Origin: Fidelibacterota bacterium
Lineage (GTDB): Bacteria; Pseudomonadota; Alphaproteobacteria; Rhodospirillales; Rhodospirillaceae
Assembly (NCBI GenBank): GCA_947476275.1
Contig: CANJPQ010000007.1
Span: 85,252-149,251 of the forward strand
Direction of reading: 5' to 3'
Length of the DNA: 64,000 bases
Under the pieces are notes generated by a model. The model searched no databases, was not told where the DNA came from, and was given only the letters and a program-made list of their open reading frames with translations. The position numbers and the translations under genes were made by a program. Below are positions 8,229 to 19,031 of the stretch, in pieces (position 1 is the first letter of the stretch; each line of letters begins with the position of its first letter).

Positions 8229-10072
8229 CGCGGCAGCGGATCGAGGCCGACGGTGCGCCCCGGGAAGCCGCCGGCTTCCAGATACCGCACGCCTTGGGCC
8301 TCCTGCACGATCATGGTGGTGGCGAGCCCGCCGGCTGGCGGGCCCGTGATGACCTTGCGCGTGAAGGCGACATCAACGCCGCCGACCATGGCTTCCGTCA
8401 ATACGCGGCCGGTAAGCTTGCCAGAGCGCTTCATGTCGAGCCCGAGGATCTTCGCGATGGTCATGCTCACGTCGGCATTGCTGGACGGCGCTTTGTTGAC
8501 GTGACCAGCTTTGAAACTCGGCCCGATCGCCGCCATGAAATTGTGGGTGTCGGCGCGGCTGAAGCTGCCGTGCATGCCTTGCCCCTGGGTGCTGCTGGAA
8601 TCGGCAACCTCTGCCGCACAGTGCACGGGGTTGGCGCAGCCGGTCCCGAAGCTCTTGAAGTTGATCAACATCGCGGGGCGGGTCGTGTGGGAATCCCCCA
8701 CCAGATTGATGGCGCTCAAGGGTAGCGTGCCGGGGATCTTGCCCAACTCATCGGCCACAAAGAGGCCGCTGACGTAGTCCTGAGTCAGCAGGAACTTCAC
8801 CAGGCGCGGCGCAAGCTTCTTGCGATTGGCTGTGGGCAGATAAAGCAGATCTGAGCCGCCATTGGCGACGACGACGATCTCAGGCTTGTCAGCATTCTCA
8901 CCAATGAGGGCATGACCGCGCTTGGAGAAGCTGCCGGCCACCGGGCGGATCGGCGAATTCCCTGCATCCGGATCGACCGCCGGGAGGTCGAATTCACGCG
9001 CAATGTCCATCGCGACGAAACCCTGCGGCAGCGAACGATCGACTTCGCCGCAGCGCACGATTGCCGATGCGCTGGTTTCGCTCTCTTTGGAGATGGTGGA
9101 GAACCCGTGATCCGCCGAGACGATAATGTCGGTCGTGCTCTCCAGACCGAGCGCGCGCACTTTCGCGCGAATCAAACGCAAGGCCTCGTCGGCATTGCGC
9201 ACGCCGGCGCGGGGCGTGGGACCGTTGATGCCGGGAACGAGGCGGCCCGGGCTGTCGCCGTGATTGTGCTGGGTGCCGTCCGGATCGCGCGACCAGAAAA
9301 CGAGGAAGAACGGCTTGTTCGCGGCCTTGAAGCGCGGCAGGACCACGTCTGTGGTCACTTTGGCGAACCACTCCTGCTGCAGCAGGTTTGCCGCCATCGT
9401 GCCCGGTGCGTCGCAGTTCCCGCCGCCTTGACGACGGATCGGCGCGCGGGCCGGCAGGCCTGTGACCTTTTCGATCGCTGCTTCGATATCCGGTTGCAGC
9501 ACGACGCCCGGCGCTCGGCCGTCCTCCAAGGGTTCGCCCTGGCCGGTGAAATCGTCGATGATGATGGTCTTGCCGCTGTCGAAATCTTCGATCGACTGCA
9601 AGGCGGCGGGACCATGCTTACCGATGGCTGCGGTCTGCAGCCCGGCACGGCGCGCTGCGGCGATCACGGTTTCCTCTGAAATCAAACCGCCATGGCTATG
9701 GTAGAGTTCGTTGATCTCACGCAGCGCGGGGTCGAACTCGAGGAACGGCGTCACGCTCCTCTGGTGGGATTCGAGCAACAACGGCTCGGGCGTGAGCAGC
9801 GTGTTGCCGAAGATGCCGGTATCGCCGACATGATGGCCGGTCGCGAAGGCGGACGCGTTTACCATCGTGAACGTGGGAAAGATCGAGAACGAATTGGCGA
9901 AGTTCACGCCCTTGGCGCGGATATCGTTCATCGTCGGTGCGTCGATCTCGTCGACGACGCTCGGGCGCAATCCATCCGCCACAAACAGGATCACATTCCG
10001 GTCGGCCGCCTCGGCCGCACCGCTCAGCAGCACCATCACCAAAGCCAGGACGCGCACGGCAGTCTCCCTCAT
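8225..10072 (-). CDS. Exported alkaline-phosphatase-superfamily phosphodiesterase
   Basis: Member of the type I phosphodiesterase/nucleotide pyrophosphatase branch of the alkaline phosphatase superfamily, 615 residues. I chose ATG 10072, which opens a Sec signal peptide (MRETAVRVLALVMVLLSGAAEA); an in-frame ATG at 10123 would put an unlikely hydrophilic tail before it. Metal-site motifs are LFVADGLRP (first Asp), FPTFTMVNASAFATGHH (nucleophilic Thr region), SRDPDGTQHNHGDSPG and VSADHGFSTIS. The predicted location is periplasmic. It lies 69 bp downstream of the DTW gene on the same strand. Substrate could be a nucleotide, phospholipid head group or other phosphodiester. Confidence 0.9.
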   Translation of the reverse strand: MRETAVRVLALVMVLLSGAAEAADRNVILFVADGLRPSVVDEIDAPTMNDIRAKGVNFANSFSIFPTFTMVNASAFATGHHVGDTGIFGNTLLTPEPLLLESHQRSVTPFLEFDPALREINELYHSHGGLISEETVIAAARRAGLQTAAIGKHGPAALQSIEDFDSGKTIIIDDFTGQGEPLEDGRAPGVVLQPDIEAAIEKVTGLPARAPIRRQGGGNCDAPGTMAANLLQQEWFAKVTTDVVLPRFKAANKPFFLVFWSRDPDGTQHNHGDSPGRLVPGINGPTPRAGVRNADEALRLIRAKVRALGLESTTDIIVSADHGFSTISKESETSASAIVRCGEVDRSLPQGFVAMDIAREFDLPAVDPDAGNSPIRPVAGSFSKRGHALIGENADKPEIVVVANGGSDLLYLPTANRKKLAPRLVKFLLTQDYVSGLFVADELGKIPGTLPLSAINLVGDSHTTRPAMLINFKSFGTGCANPVHCAAEVADSSSTQGQGMHGSFSRADTHNFMAAIGPSFKAGHVNKAPSSNADVSMTIAKILGLDMKRSGKLTGRVLTEAMVGGVDVAFTRKVITGPPAGGLATTMIVQEAQGVRYLEAGGFPGRTVGLDPLPR

Positions 10073-10141
10073 CGTTCGACCCTGACCACACCCGTCCGAC
10101 GGCCCGGCGTCAATGGGTCGCACGCCACTGCAACAAAACTG

Positions 10142-10777
10142 TCAGCCCTTCTTGCTCTCACTATATCGGCTGAGAAGGGCCTCGAAACTTCGGTGGAGCG
10201 CATCGGCGATCTCCGGGCGACCTTCGAGGCGGCTCAGCAACAGGGCCGCAGCTTCCAAGGTTGAGATGGCATCGGTGCGCGCTTCGCGGCGCAGCTTGCC
10301 GTAGCGCGAGGGCCTGGTCGGCCCCAGGATAATCCGCTGGGTTTTCAGGAGCCACGCATTGCGCCACCACAGCGCCTTGGCTTGAGCCCAACTTCCGTCG
10401 AGCAGGATAATGCCTTCCAAGTCCTTCAGGCGGGCATCGCTGTCGGGCAGCGCGTTGCCCTTCCGGCTCAAGGCCACGATATCCTTGCCCGGGGCAACTT
10501 CGGCAGCTTTGGCGGATCCCAGATAGAGCGTGGCCCATTTTTTCGGATCGGCCGGGCGACCCAGCGCCTTGGCGAGGCTGGGCCAGGACAGGCCCACACG
10601 CACCGCCGCATTTCTCAAATGTGTCACGGTAAGGCGGGCGGTACCCAGCTCGACGTCCTGTTCCTGGGGGTGCTGCAGGATGAGCAGGCCGATCCGGTTA
10701 TCGATCGGTGATATTTCCGCGCACTGGCACAGCGGCGGCGGCTTTTGGCAGGTCGGACACGGGGATAGCTGATTCAT
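10142..10777 (-). CDS. DTW-domain tRNA-uridine aminocarboxypropyltransferase
   Basis: A 211-residue SPOUT-fold-like enzyme of the DTW family, whose characterised members (TapT/YfiP) use S-adenosylmethionine to form acp3U in tRNA. The N-terminus has a likely zinc-binding Cys cluster, CPTCQKPPPLCQC. LLILQHPQEQ and LLDGSWAQAKALWW (the DTW box, here DGSW) are family signatures, as is the RxEARTDAISTLEA segment. ATG 10777 starts directly at the Cys cluster; the longer in-frame start at 10870 adds an unsupported 31-residue extension. It is divergent from the large histidine kinase. Confidence 0.9.
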   Translation of the reverse strand: MNQLSPCPTCQKPPPLCQCAEISPIDNRIGLLILQHPQEQDVELGTARLTVTHLRNAAVRVGLSWPSLAKALGRPADPKKWATLYLGSAKAAEVAPGKDIVALSRKGNALPDSDARLKDLEGIILLDGSWAQAKALWWRNAWLLKTQRIILGPTRPSRYGKLRREARTDAISTLEAAALLLSRLEGRPEIADALHRSFEALLSRYSESKKG

Positions 10778-10911
10778 GGCCTGGGCATAGGTCAACCGGA
10801 GCGGAAGCGCAATTGCGGTGGTTCCTGCGTGGCTAAACCGGTGCTTTTCCAGGGTGAACTCGAGGCCCATCCCGCTAGACTGGCGGCCGTATTGCGTCGA
10901 AGGCGCTTTTC

Positions 10912-13900
10912 ATGGCCCTTGAGCCGATTGCGACGGCGGGACTTTTCGCGGCGTGTCTTGGGCTGGCGGCGGTATTCCTCTGGATCCGCGAACGGCGCAA
11001 GCTTGAGCGCGCCTATGCGCGTCTTGCTGCTGACTTTGCCGAAACCGAAGAGGTCGCGCTGACCGGCCACTGGGCTGACGACCCGCGCCGCCGCATGACG
11101 CACTGGTCGCCGGGCGTGTATCGCATCTTCGGTCTGGATGCGAAGAAGTACCGACCCAACTGGACTGACACCCTTGCTCTCGTCGTCGCCGAGCATCGCG
11201 ACATCCTTTCGCAGGAGATACGTGCTCTACAGCAGTCTGGCGGCCACGGCTATATCGAGGCGCGCATTCATCGCAGCGATGGCGATCTGCGCGATGTCGT
11301 GATCACGGCGCGCTGCAAGACAGACTCCCGCGGCAACTACACCGGCATGGCGGGCGTCATCAGCGATGTGACCGAACTCAAGGCAGCTGAGCGGGCGATC
11401 GCAGATCGGGAAGAGCAATTGCAGCGCGCGGTTTCCGCGGCGCGCGCCGCCATGTGGGATTGGGATCTGGACACCAACGCGGTCTCCATCTCCTCGCGCT
11501 TCGGCGAGATGGTGGGCCTGCCGACCGATCCCTGGACGCACAGCGGCGACCTTGTCGAGCGCCTGCTGAATCCCCTCGACCGTCCGCGGCTGCAGAACGC
11601 CTTGCGGGATCATATCAACGGTGGGGTTCCGTTCGAGATCGAGTTCCGCTTGCGCCACACCGAAGGGCACGACATCTGGGTGCAGAGCCGTGGCCGGGCG
11701 GTCGCATTCCGCAATGGCACGCCGAAGCGCATGGTCGGCTCGATGGTGGACGTCACCCAGCGCCGCGAGATGGATGCCGCTTTGGCGCAAAAGCAGCAGA
11801 CCCTGGAGCTGGCTGTCGCGGCTTCGCAAGCCGGCTATCTCGAATATCGCTACGACACCGGCATCTGCACATGGTCGAATCGCTTGCGCGACATTTTGGG
11901 CGTGCCTGCCGACTTTCCGGCGAACAACGACTATCTCGCGCAGCAGGTCTACAGCGACGACCTGCCGGACTACCTCCTCGCCCTTGAGCAATTCGGCCGC
12001 ACGGGCGAACCGCTCGACATCGAGGCGCGCGTGCGTCACGCCGATGGTCACTATGTGTGGCTACACATGCGTGCGGTGTTTCAGGTGGATTCCACAGGCC
12101 GGAGGGTCAGCAGCATAGGTTTCGTGCTCGACGTCTCCAGCCGCCGCGAAGCCCAGCGCGCGCTGGCCGACAGCGAGCGAAAGTTCCGCAATCTGGTGGA
12201 AGGCTCGATCCAGGGTGTCGTGATCCACCACCGCTATCGACCGCTATTCTGCAACGCGGCTTATGCGCGCATGCTCGGGTACGAAACCCCAACCGAGGTG
12301 TTGGCTCTCGGTTCGCTCAAGCGTCACTTCTCCCCTGAATATCTGGAGGTCGCGGACGACGTCTGGGACCGCGCCATAACCGGGGAGCTCGATGGGCGGT
12401 TCTTCCGGCGCAGGATCATCAACCGCGCCGGCAAGGAGATGTGGTGGGACCACGTCGGCCGCATGATCCACTGGGAAGGCGAGCCGGCGTGGCAGACGGC
12501 GGTGGTCGACGTGACCGAACAGAAGCGCATCGAAGACGAGTTGCGCGCCAGCGAGGAACGCTTCCGCCTGCTCGCGGACAATGCGACCGATGTCATCACG
12601 TTCTACGATGAACTTGGAAATGTGCAGTATATGTCGCCCTCCGTCTGGCGCCTGACCGGCTACACGGTGGAAGAGAGCATAGGGCGTTCGCCGTTCGAGA
12701 TCGTACATCCGGCGGATCTCGCGCAGCTCAAAGCCCAGCGGCAACTCAACGGCCCGGGCGGCCCGCAAGGCGGTACCGCGGTTTGGCGTCTGCGTCACAA
12801 AGAAGGCCATTGGGTCTGGATGGAATCGCGCGCCTCCGTGATCCCGCGCGAAGACGGGCACTTCGGCATCGTTGCCGCCGCGCGCGACGTCACCGAACGC
12901 GTTCTGCGCGAGAAAGAGCTGCAAGCAACCCGTGACCGGCTTCAGGAACAAGCGGACCAACTCGCAGCCCTTGCGCAGACTTTAGAGGACGAGCGGGAGA
13001 GGGCCGAGCGCGCGAACACCGCTAAGTCTCAATTCCTCGCAATGATGAGCCATGAATTGCGTACGCCGATGACCGGGGTTATCGGCATGGCGGACTTGTT
13101 GATGATCAGCGGCCTGTCCGGCGAACAGGAAGGGCTTACCAAGCTGCTGTTAAGGTCGGCGCGGGGACTCCTCGATTTACTCAATGATTTGCTCGATTTT
13201 TCCAAGATCGAGACGGACCAGCTTGAGATCGACTCAATTCCGTTCTCGGTCAGCGAGGTCGTGCGGGAAGTCGGGGAGCTTTATGCCACCACGCTGGCCG
13301 ACAAGGGGCTCACGTTCACCACCGAGATCGCGCCGGATGTGCAGGATGCGGTGCGCGGTGATCCCAAGCGCCTGCGTCAGGTTCTCGGCAACCTCGTGAA
13401 CAATGCCGCGAAGTTTACGTCGTCTGGCGGGATCGCCGTTTCGGTCGGGCTCAAGGCGGCCGCCGCCGACGAGATGGAGTTGCGCTTTGCGGTCGAGGAT
13501 ACCGGCATCGGTATCGCGGCGTCCGACGCGAGCCGCCTGTTCCGCCCTTTTGTTCAGGCGGACCTTTCAACTTCGCGCCAATACGGCGGCAGCGGCCTCG
13601 GCCTTGCGATTTGCAAGCGCCTCGTGGTCGCGATGGGCGGCGACATCACGCTGGAGAGCGAGCCGGGGCAGGGATCTATATTCCGGTTTACGGTAAAGGT
13701 ATCGGCTGCCGAGGGCGCGGCTGTCCCCACGGAGTCCACCGTGCCGCCGACGCTTGCCACGGGCCGTATTCTCGACATTCTGATCGCCGACGACAATGAA
13801 ACCACGCGCTATCTGCTCAGCGCGATGCTGGGTCGCCTTGGGCATCGCACGAGCACGGTAGACGATGGACAGCAGGCGTTCGACGCGGCCGCGGCGCGAC

Positions 13901-14598
13901 ACTTCGACATTGTCCTCATGGATATGCAGATGCCGGTGATGGACGGCGCGACCGCGACCCGCGGCATCCGCAGCTTGCCGGGGCCTGCGGGACAGGTGCC
14001 GGTGATCGCGCTGACGGCCGACGCGATCCCCGAGCATCATCCCGGGTTCCTGGCCGCCGGCGCGAACGACGTTGTGGTGAAGCCGGTGGTGTGGCGCGAG
14101 CTTGGCGCCGCCATTGACCGCTTGGTGCCCGGCGCAGGCGTCACGGTCGGCATGGCCAAGGGCATCTCCCGTTCCGACGCCAGCGATCTCTCCGCGCGCA
14201 CACACAAAGCCGACGTGAGCCCGCCCGCGCTGGACGAGACCGCCCTCAACGATCTGATCGGCACGCTTGGCGTCGATGCGGTCGCCAATATGCTCCCGAC
14301 GTTCGTCGGGAACATGATCGACTACCGGGATCGCATGGCGGTGGCAGTGGCCGCCGGCGACTTGAGCGAGATCAAGCGTGTCGCGCATGCCATGAAAGGA
14401 TTGGCAGCGCAGTTCGGCGCGCCCCAAGTGAGTGCGATCGCGAAATCGATCGAGCACGAAGCGGTGACGCTCGCCGACGTTGCGTCACAGATGCCGTCTC
14501 TGGTGGGGGCGGTGGCGGCCGCGGCGCAGGCGATCCGTCTGCGCCCGGTCACGGGCAGCACCGCCGACCAGCCGAATTCGGCGCTCACCAACACCTAG
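10912..14598 (+). CDS. Multi-PAS hybrid histidine kinase with receiver and HPt domains
   Basis: A 1,228-residue phosphorelay sensor. In order: one N-terminal TM helix (about 4-24), then roughly five PAS/PAC modules (about 40-150, 165-285, 290-415, 420-545, 550-665; several end in the PAC-like DVT/DVS-RR motif), a coiled coil (about 665-710), HisKA with phospho-acceptor H714 in [10 protein letters not shown], HATPase (N box near [12 protein letters not shown] boxes DTGIGI and GSGLGL), a receiver with phospho-acceptor D1004 ([11 protein letters not shown]), and an HPt domain with H1159 ([13 protein letters not shown]). All relay residues are intact, so it could run His-Asp-His and hand phosphate to a separate receiver. 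The most obvious candidate is the convergent receiver-GGDEF gene 15 bp downstream, which is itself broken. Most PAS input ligands cannot be predicted. Confidence 0.93.
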   Translation: MALEPIATAGLFAACLGLAAVFLWIRERRKLERAYARLAADFAETEEVALTGHWADDPRRRMTHWSPGVYRIFGLDAKKYRPNWTDTLALVVAEHRDILSQEIRALQQSGGHGYIEARIHRSDGDLRDVVITARCKTDSRGNYTGMAGVISDVTELKAAERAIADREEQLQRAVSAARAAMWDWDLDTNAVSISSRFGEMVGLPTDPWTHSGDLVERLLNPLDRPRLQNALRDHINGGVPFEIEFRLRHTEGHDIWVQSRGRAVAFRNGTPKRMVGSMVDVTQRREMDAALAQKQQTLELAVAASQAGYLEYRYDTGICTWSNRLRDILGVPADFPANNDYLAQQVYSDDLPDYLLALEQFGRTGEPLDIEARVRHADGHYVWLHMRAVFQVDSTGRRVSSIGFVLDVSSRREAQRALADSERKFRNLVEGSIQGVVIHHRYRPLFCNAAYARMLGYETPTEVLALGSLKRHFSPEYLEVADDVWDRAITGELDGRFFRRRIINRAGKEMWWDHVGRMIHWEGEPAWQTAVVDVTEQKRIEDELRASEERFRLLADNATDVITFYDELGNVQYMSPSVWRLTGYTVEESIGRSPFEIVHPADLAQLKAQRQLNGPGGPQGGTAVWRLRHKEGHWVWMESRASVIPREDGHFGIVAAARDVTERVLREKELQATRDRLQEQADQLAALAQTLEDERERAERANTAKSQFLAMMSHELRTPMTGVIGMADLLMISGLSGEQEGLTKLLLRSARGLLDLLNDLLDFSKIETDQLEIDSIPFSVSEVVREVGELYATTLADKGLTFTTEIAPDVQDAVRGDPKRLRQVLGNLVNNAAKFTSSGGIAVSVGLKAAAADEMELRFAVEDTGIGIAASDASRLFRPFVQADLSTSRQYGGSGLGLAICKRLVVAMGGDITLESEPGQGSIFRFTVKVSAAEGAAVPTESTVPPTLATGRILDILIADDNETTRYLLSAMLGRLGHRTSTVDDGQQAFDAAAARHFDIVLMDMQMPVMDGATATRGIRSLPGPAGQVPVIALTADAIPEHHPGFLAAGANDVVVKPVVWRELGAAIDRLVPGAGVTVGMAKGISRSDASDLSARTHKADVSPPALDETALNDLIGTLGVDAVANMLPTFVGNMIDYRDRMAVAVAAGDLSEIKRVAHAMKGLAAQFGAPQVSAIAKSIEHEAVTLADVASQMPSLVGAVAAAAQAIRLRPVTGSTADQPNSALTNT

Positions 14599-14613
14599 GA
14601 GAGAGCGGGCGGG

Positions 14614-15543
14614 CTATTCGCCCAGGCCCATGATGGCGCGATTACGGCCGGCCGCCTTGGCGGCGTAGAGGGCCTTGTCGGCCGCTTCGACCAGCGCAGA
14701 CGGCGACCGCTCGACGTTGGGGACGGCGGTGACGTATCCCAAGCTCACGGTGACAAACTTCGCCGTCGGCGAGCGTTCGTGGTCCAGGCCCTGCGCGGCC
14801 ACGTTCTCGCGAATCGCTTCAGCGACCGCCGCAGCGCCGACCGAGACCGTATCTGGCAGGATGGCTACGAATTCCTCGCCGCCGTAGCGCGCGACCATAT
14901 CGGCAGGGCGCTGCAAGGAGCCCACTGCCGACTCTGCGATCTTCTTGAGACACACATCGCCGCCGCCGTGGCCGTATGTGTCGTTGAACAGCTTGAAGTG
15001 GTCGACGTCGAACATGATCACCGACAGCGGCTGGCCGACGCGGGCAAGACGCCGCCACTCACGGTCAAGCACGTCGTCGAATGTCCGGCGGTTCGGGAGC
15101 CCGGTAAGGCCATCGAGCCGCGCCATCTGGGTGAGTGCATCGCGGCTGTGTTTCAATTCGATGTGATTGTTCACGCGCGCGCGCAGGATCGCGGGATTGA
15201 TCGGCTTGGCGATGTAGTCGATGCCGCCTGCCTCCAGACCGGAAACTTCGTCCTGGGCCGAATTGCGCGAGGTCAGGAAGATGATCGGCACTTCCTTGCA
15301 GCGGGTATCGGCTTTGAGTTGCTTGCACACGCTGAAGCCGTCGATATCCGGCAGGCCCACATCGAGCAGGATCAGATCGAACGCGCCGTTCGGGGCCTGG
15401 TCGAGCGCTTCCTTGCCGGTGGATACGGCAACCACGTCGTAGCTGAGGGCGAGGACGGCCGTCAGCAGCGCCTGGATCGCGCTGTCATCCTAGACGATCA
15501 GGATGGACGTCCGGCCACGAAAGCGCGGAATGGTATTGGTCAC
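14614..15543 (-). pseudogene. Receiver-GGDEF diguanylate cyclase interrupted by an amber codon
   Basis: The frame opens at GTG 15543 and reads a normal receiver start, RTSILIV, then meets TAG at 15492-15490, then continues in the same frame as DDSAIQALLTAVLA and on through a full receiver (LILLDVGLPD phospho-acceptor, FLTS, KPI) and a GGDEF domain (FDVDHFKLFNDTYGHGGGD, RPAD inhibitory site, RYGGEEF). Receivers normally read ILIVDDD or ILIVEDD here, so TAG replaces one residue, most simply GAG to TAG. The remainder is undegraded. Without readthrough, the next start is probably GTG 15435, which would give a 273-residue protein lacking beta1, alpha1 and the acidic pocket but keeping the phospho-acceptor Asp and an intact diguanylate cyclase. 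Recent pseudogene, sequencing error or deliberate short form are all possible. Confidence 0.85.
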
Positions 15544-15675
15544 GCGGTCTCGATCTCCCCGGGGAAGGTAGTTTCGACCCTCAAATTATGGGGCCGGGCT
15601 GCCCCTGGCAAGTCCGACAAGGTCGTAGAACCGCGCCGCTTGTCAGCCACGGCCCATTAAGGTCATGAAGAGACG

Positions 15676-18180
15676 ATGACTGCGCCCCTTCCCATCGATG
15701 CGATTGCCGTGCCTCTGGTGGACGCCCTAGGCGTGCATGGGAACGCCGTCGTTCTGGCCGCACCCGGCGCGGGCAAGAGTACACGTATCCCGCTCCTGCT
15801 GAAGGACGCGCCGTGGCTGCAGGGCACGATCATCATGCTCGAACCGCGTCGTTTGGCGGCGCGTGCGGTGGCGGCACGTATGGCCGCGACATTGGGCGAA
15901 CAGGTCGGCGCTACGGTCGGTTACCGCATCCGGCTCGATACCAAGGTCTCTGCCGCCACGCAGATCGAGGTTGTCACGGAGGGTATTTTCACCCGTCGCC
16001 TTCAGGGCGATAGCGACCTCGCCGGCGTCGGACTTGTGATCTTCGACGAATTCCATGAACGCAGCCTCGATGCGGACCTGGGGCTCGCGCTGGTGCTCGA
16101 CGTGCAGCGCGCCCTGCGACCCGATCTCAAGATCTTGGTGATGTCGGCCACCTTGGATGACCAAGCGGTTGCCCTTCTGCTCGGTCGCGCGGAGAAGCCG
16201 GCGCCGGTGCTGACGGCACCGCATCGGCCGTTCCCGGTCGAGACGCGCTATGCAGCGAAAGCCGTCGGCGACCGCATCGATCAGGAGATGGCGAGCGTCA
16301 TTCGCCGCGCCGTCGCCGAGGAGGAGGGCAGCGTGCTCGCCTTCCTGCCCGGCGAAGCCGAAATCCGCCGTACGCAGACAGCACTCGAAGGGACTTTGCC
16401 CGCCGATGTGGACATCGCACCCCTGTTCGGTGCGCTCGGCCTCGAAGACCAGACCCGCGCCATCGCTGTCGCGCCGGTGGGCCGCCGCAAGGTGGTTCTC
16501 GCGACCACCATCGCCGAAACCAGTCTCACGATCGAGGGCGTTCGCATTGTCGTCGACTGCGGTCTGAAGCGCGTGCCGCGGTTCGATCCGCAACGCGGCA
16601 TGACGCAGCTGGCGACAGTGAAGGTCTCGCGCGCCGCCGCCGAGCAGCGCCGGGGCCGTGCCGGACGCCTTGAACCCGGCGTGTGTTATCGCCTCTGGAC
16701 GGAGCCGGAGGATCGCGGTTTGGCGGCCTTCGATACGCCCGAGATTCTGCAAGCCGATCTTGCCGGCCTTGCGCTCGACCTCGCGGCCTGGGGCGTGCGC
16801 GACCCCCTTGACCTTGCCTGGCCCACACCGCCGCCCGCTGGGGCCTTCGCGCAAGCCGTCGATCTTCTCAAGCGCCTTGGCGCGCTCGATGCCGCTGGCG
16901 CTTTGACAACGGAGGGCAAGGCGATGGCGGCCCTGCCGCTGCATCCGCGGCTGGCGCATATGGTCCACCGCGGTATCGCGCGCGGTGAGGGCGGCACGGC
17001 ATGCGATATCGCCGCCTTGCTGTCGGAACGCGATGTCCTTAGCCGCACGCGCGATGCCGATGTGCGCACGCGGCTTTCCGTGATCGCCGGTGCGCGCGAC
17101 GAAGTCGGGCAGGGCCAGGTGCATCGTCCGGGCCTTGCGCGGGTGCGCGCTTCGGCGCGGCAGATCCGCGATCTTGCAAGGGGCGGACGCGAGCCCTCGC
17201 GATCGGAAGCCGCCGGTCGCCTGCTGGCGCTGGCCTATCCCGACCGCGTTGCCCAGCGCCGCGGCGGCGGTGGACGCTATCGTTTCTCCGGCGGCGGCGG
17301 CGGCGTGCTCGATCCAGCGGAACCTCTGGCGGCGCAGGAATATCTCGCGGTCGCGGACGTGGACGGCCAGTCGCGCGAGGCGCGCATTTTCTTGGCAGCG
17401 CCGCTTACCCGCGCCGAGATCGAGGATGTGTTCGCCGACCAGATCGCGGAGGTCGACGAGATCGCCTGGGATGCGCGCGACGAAGCCGTTGCCGTGCGGC
17501 GGCAGAAGCGCTTCGGCGCGCTGGTGCTGGAGGAGCGCCCGCTGAAAGACGCAGACGCGGGCAAAGTCGCCGCCGCGATGCTCGACGGCGTGCGCGCCCT
17601 GGGGCTGGCGGCGTTGCCGTGGACGCGCGGCACCGCGTCCCTGCGGCATCGCGTCGCCGTGCTGCGCAGCGCATTCCCGGAACAGGACTGGCCGGATTTG
17701 AGCGACGAGGCTCTGTTGGCCGATCTTGAAGACTGGCTTGCGCCAATGCTGGACGGCGTGCGTCGCCGCGACCATCTCGCACGCGTCGATCTGGATACAG
17801 GCTTGCGCACGCTCCTGCCGTGGCCGTTGCCGCAGAAGCTCGATGAACTCGCGCCGACCCATCTCACGGTTCCCTCGGGCTCGAGCATCGCCGTCGACTA
17901 TGAAAGCGACGGCGGACCGTCGCTGCAGGTGAAGATGCAGGAACTGTTCGGCCAGGCGGAAGCGGTCACAATTGCGGGCGGGCGCGTGCCCGTGACGTTG
18001 CATCTCCTGTCACCGGCGCAACGGCCGCTGGCGGTGACGCGCGATCTCAAGAGCTTCTGGGCGAATGTCTACCCGCAAGTGCGTGGTGAAATGCGCAGCC
18101 GCTACCCGCGCCATAACTGGCCCGAAAATCCGCTGGAGGCCCAGGCGACGCGTCGCACGCTGCAGCAGAAGAAGCGCTAA
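15676..18180 (+). CDS. hrpB: ATP-dependent RNA helicase HrpB
   Basis: DEAH/RHA-type helicase of 834 residues, the usual HrpB length. Motif I is AAPGAGKST (about 28-36), Ia is LEPRRLAARAVA, II is IFDEFHERS (the DEFH variant typical of HrpB), III is SAT, V is ATTIAETSLTIEGV and VI is QRRGRAGRLEPG. The C-terminal HrpB-specific region ends YPRHNWPENPLEAQATRR, a reliable family tag. ATG 15676 has GAAGAGACG upstream. Its cellular role is not well defined in bacteria. It is divergent from the broken GGDEF gene and overlaps rlmJ by 4 bp tail to tail. Confidence 0.97.
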   Translation: MTAPLPIDAIAVPLVDALGVHGNAVVLAAPGAGKSTRIPLLLKDAPWLQGTIIMLEPRRLAARAVAARMAATLGEQVGATVGYRIRLDTKVSAATQIEVVTEGIFTRRLQGDSDLAGVGLVIFDEFHERSLDADLGLALVLDVQRALRPDLKILVMSATLDDQAVALLLGRAEKPAPVLTAPHRPFPVETRYAAKAVGDRIDQEMASVIRRAVAEEEGSVLAFLPGEAEIRRTQTALEGTLPADVDIAPLFGALGLEDQTRAIAVAPVGRRKVVLATTIAETSLTIEGVRIVVDCGLKRVPRFDPQRGMTQLATVKVSRAAAEQRRGRAGRLEPGVCYRLWTEPEDRGLAAFDTPEILQADLAGLALDLAAWGVRDPLDLAWPTPPPAGAFAQAVDLLKRLGALDAAGALTTEGKAMAALPLHPRLAHMVHRGIARGEGGTACDIAALLSERDVLSRTRDADVRTRLSVIAGARDEVGQGQVHRPGLARVRASARQIRDLARGGREPSRSEAAGRLLALAYPDRVAQRRGGGGRYRFSGGGGGVLDPAEPLAAQEYLAVADVDGQSREARIFLAAPLTRAEIEDVFADQIAEVDEIAWDARDEAVAVRRQKRFGALVLEERPLKDADAGKVAAAMLDGVRALGLAALPWTRGTASLRHRVAVLRSAFPEQDWPDLSDEALLADLEDWLAPMLDGVRRRDHLARVDLDTGLRTLLPWPLPQKLDELAPTHLTVPSGSSIAVDYESDGGPSLQVKMQELFGQAEAVTIAGGRVPVTLHLLSPAQRPLAVTRDLKSFWANVYPQVRGEMRSRYPRHNWPENPLEAQATRRTLQQKKR

Positions 18181-19031
18181 CGCTCTGGCCGCAGCCAGGT
18201 CAGCGTGTGCTTGGCGCGCGGACCTTCGCCGAGCTGCCGCGCAAGCTCCTTGCCGAGCAGGTCCGCCTCTTCCGCGAATTGCCAAGGCGGATTGATCACG
18301 ATCACGCCGCTGCCGCGCAGTCCCTTGTCAGGGGCATCGGCAAGGCCGCCGCTGTCGAGATCGAGATCGCTCATCACCATCGGTGCATCGATTGTCTTCA
18401 AGCCGTCCACGAGCGGCACATGACGCCGGTCGGCGAGATGGGGGAACCACACCACGAAGATGCCCTCGGGCCACTTGGCAACGGAGTCCGCGACGGCGGC
18501 GGCCGTCGCCTCGTAGGACCCGCGCATTTCGTAGCTCGGATCGATCAGCACCACGCCGCGGCGGATCTCGGGCGGCAACAGTGCGCGGATAGCTTCGTCG
18601 GCATCGCGCTTGTGCACGGCGATCCGCGGATCGCTACCCGCCCATCGCCGCAGCACCGCAACGGCCGCGGGATGAAGCTCGTTCAGGATCAGCCGGTCGT
18701 GGTCGCGCAGTCCCGCGCGCATGAACGCCGGCGAACCGGGATAGACCGACAGTGCGCCGTGTGGATTGGCCGCGCGCACGACATCGAGATAGGGCGCAAG
18801 CGCCTCGGCCTTCGCAGGCGCCGCCCACAGCCGCGCGATACCGCGGCGAAATTCCGCGGTTTTCTCCGCTTCCGGCCGCGCCAGTGCATAGGCGCCTTCG
18901 CCTGCGTGGACGTCGATCGCCACGAACGGTTTCGACTTTCGGGCTAGGTAAGCCAGCACGCGCAGCAAAAGCACGTGCTTATGGACGTCCGCAGGGCCGC
19001 CGGCGTGGTAGGCGTGCTGATAGCTCAGCAT
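18177..19031 (-). CDS. rlmJ: 23S rRNA (adenine2030-N6)-methyltransferase RlmJ
   Basis: Monomeric SAM-dependent N6-adenine methyltransferase acting on A2030 of 23S rRNA, 284 residues. MLSYQHAYHAGGPADVHKH at the very N-terminus is the family signature and fixes the start at ATG 19031 (an in-frame ATG at 19079 adds an unsupported leader). AIDVHAGEGAYAL is the SAM-binding loop and VVLIDPSYE is the catalytic DPPY-like motif. Expected location is cytoplasmic on nascent 23S rRNA. The tail overlaps hrpB by 4 bp. Confidence 0.95.
   Translation of the reverse strand: MLSYQHAYHAGGPADVHKHVLLLRVLAYLARKSKPFVAIDVHAGEGAYALARPEAEKTAEFRRGIARLWAAPAKAEALAPYLDVVRAANPHGALSVYPGSPAFMRAGLRDHDRLILNELHPAAVAVLRRWAGSDPRIAVHKRDADEAIRALLPPEIRRGVVLIDPSYEMRGSYEATAAAVADSVAKWPEGIFVVWFPHLADRRHVPLVDGLKTIDAPMVMSDLDLDSGGLADAPDKGLRGSGVIVINPPWQFAEEADLLGKELARQLGEGPRAKHTLTWLRPER

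Noticed and set aside
15727..18003. Very long open frame antisense to hrpB
   Set aside because: Arises from GC-rich codon use in hrpB; no motifs, no start signal.
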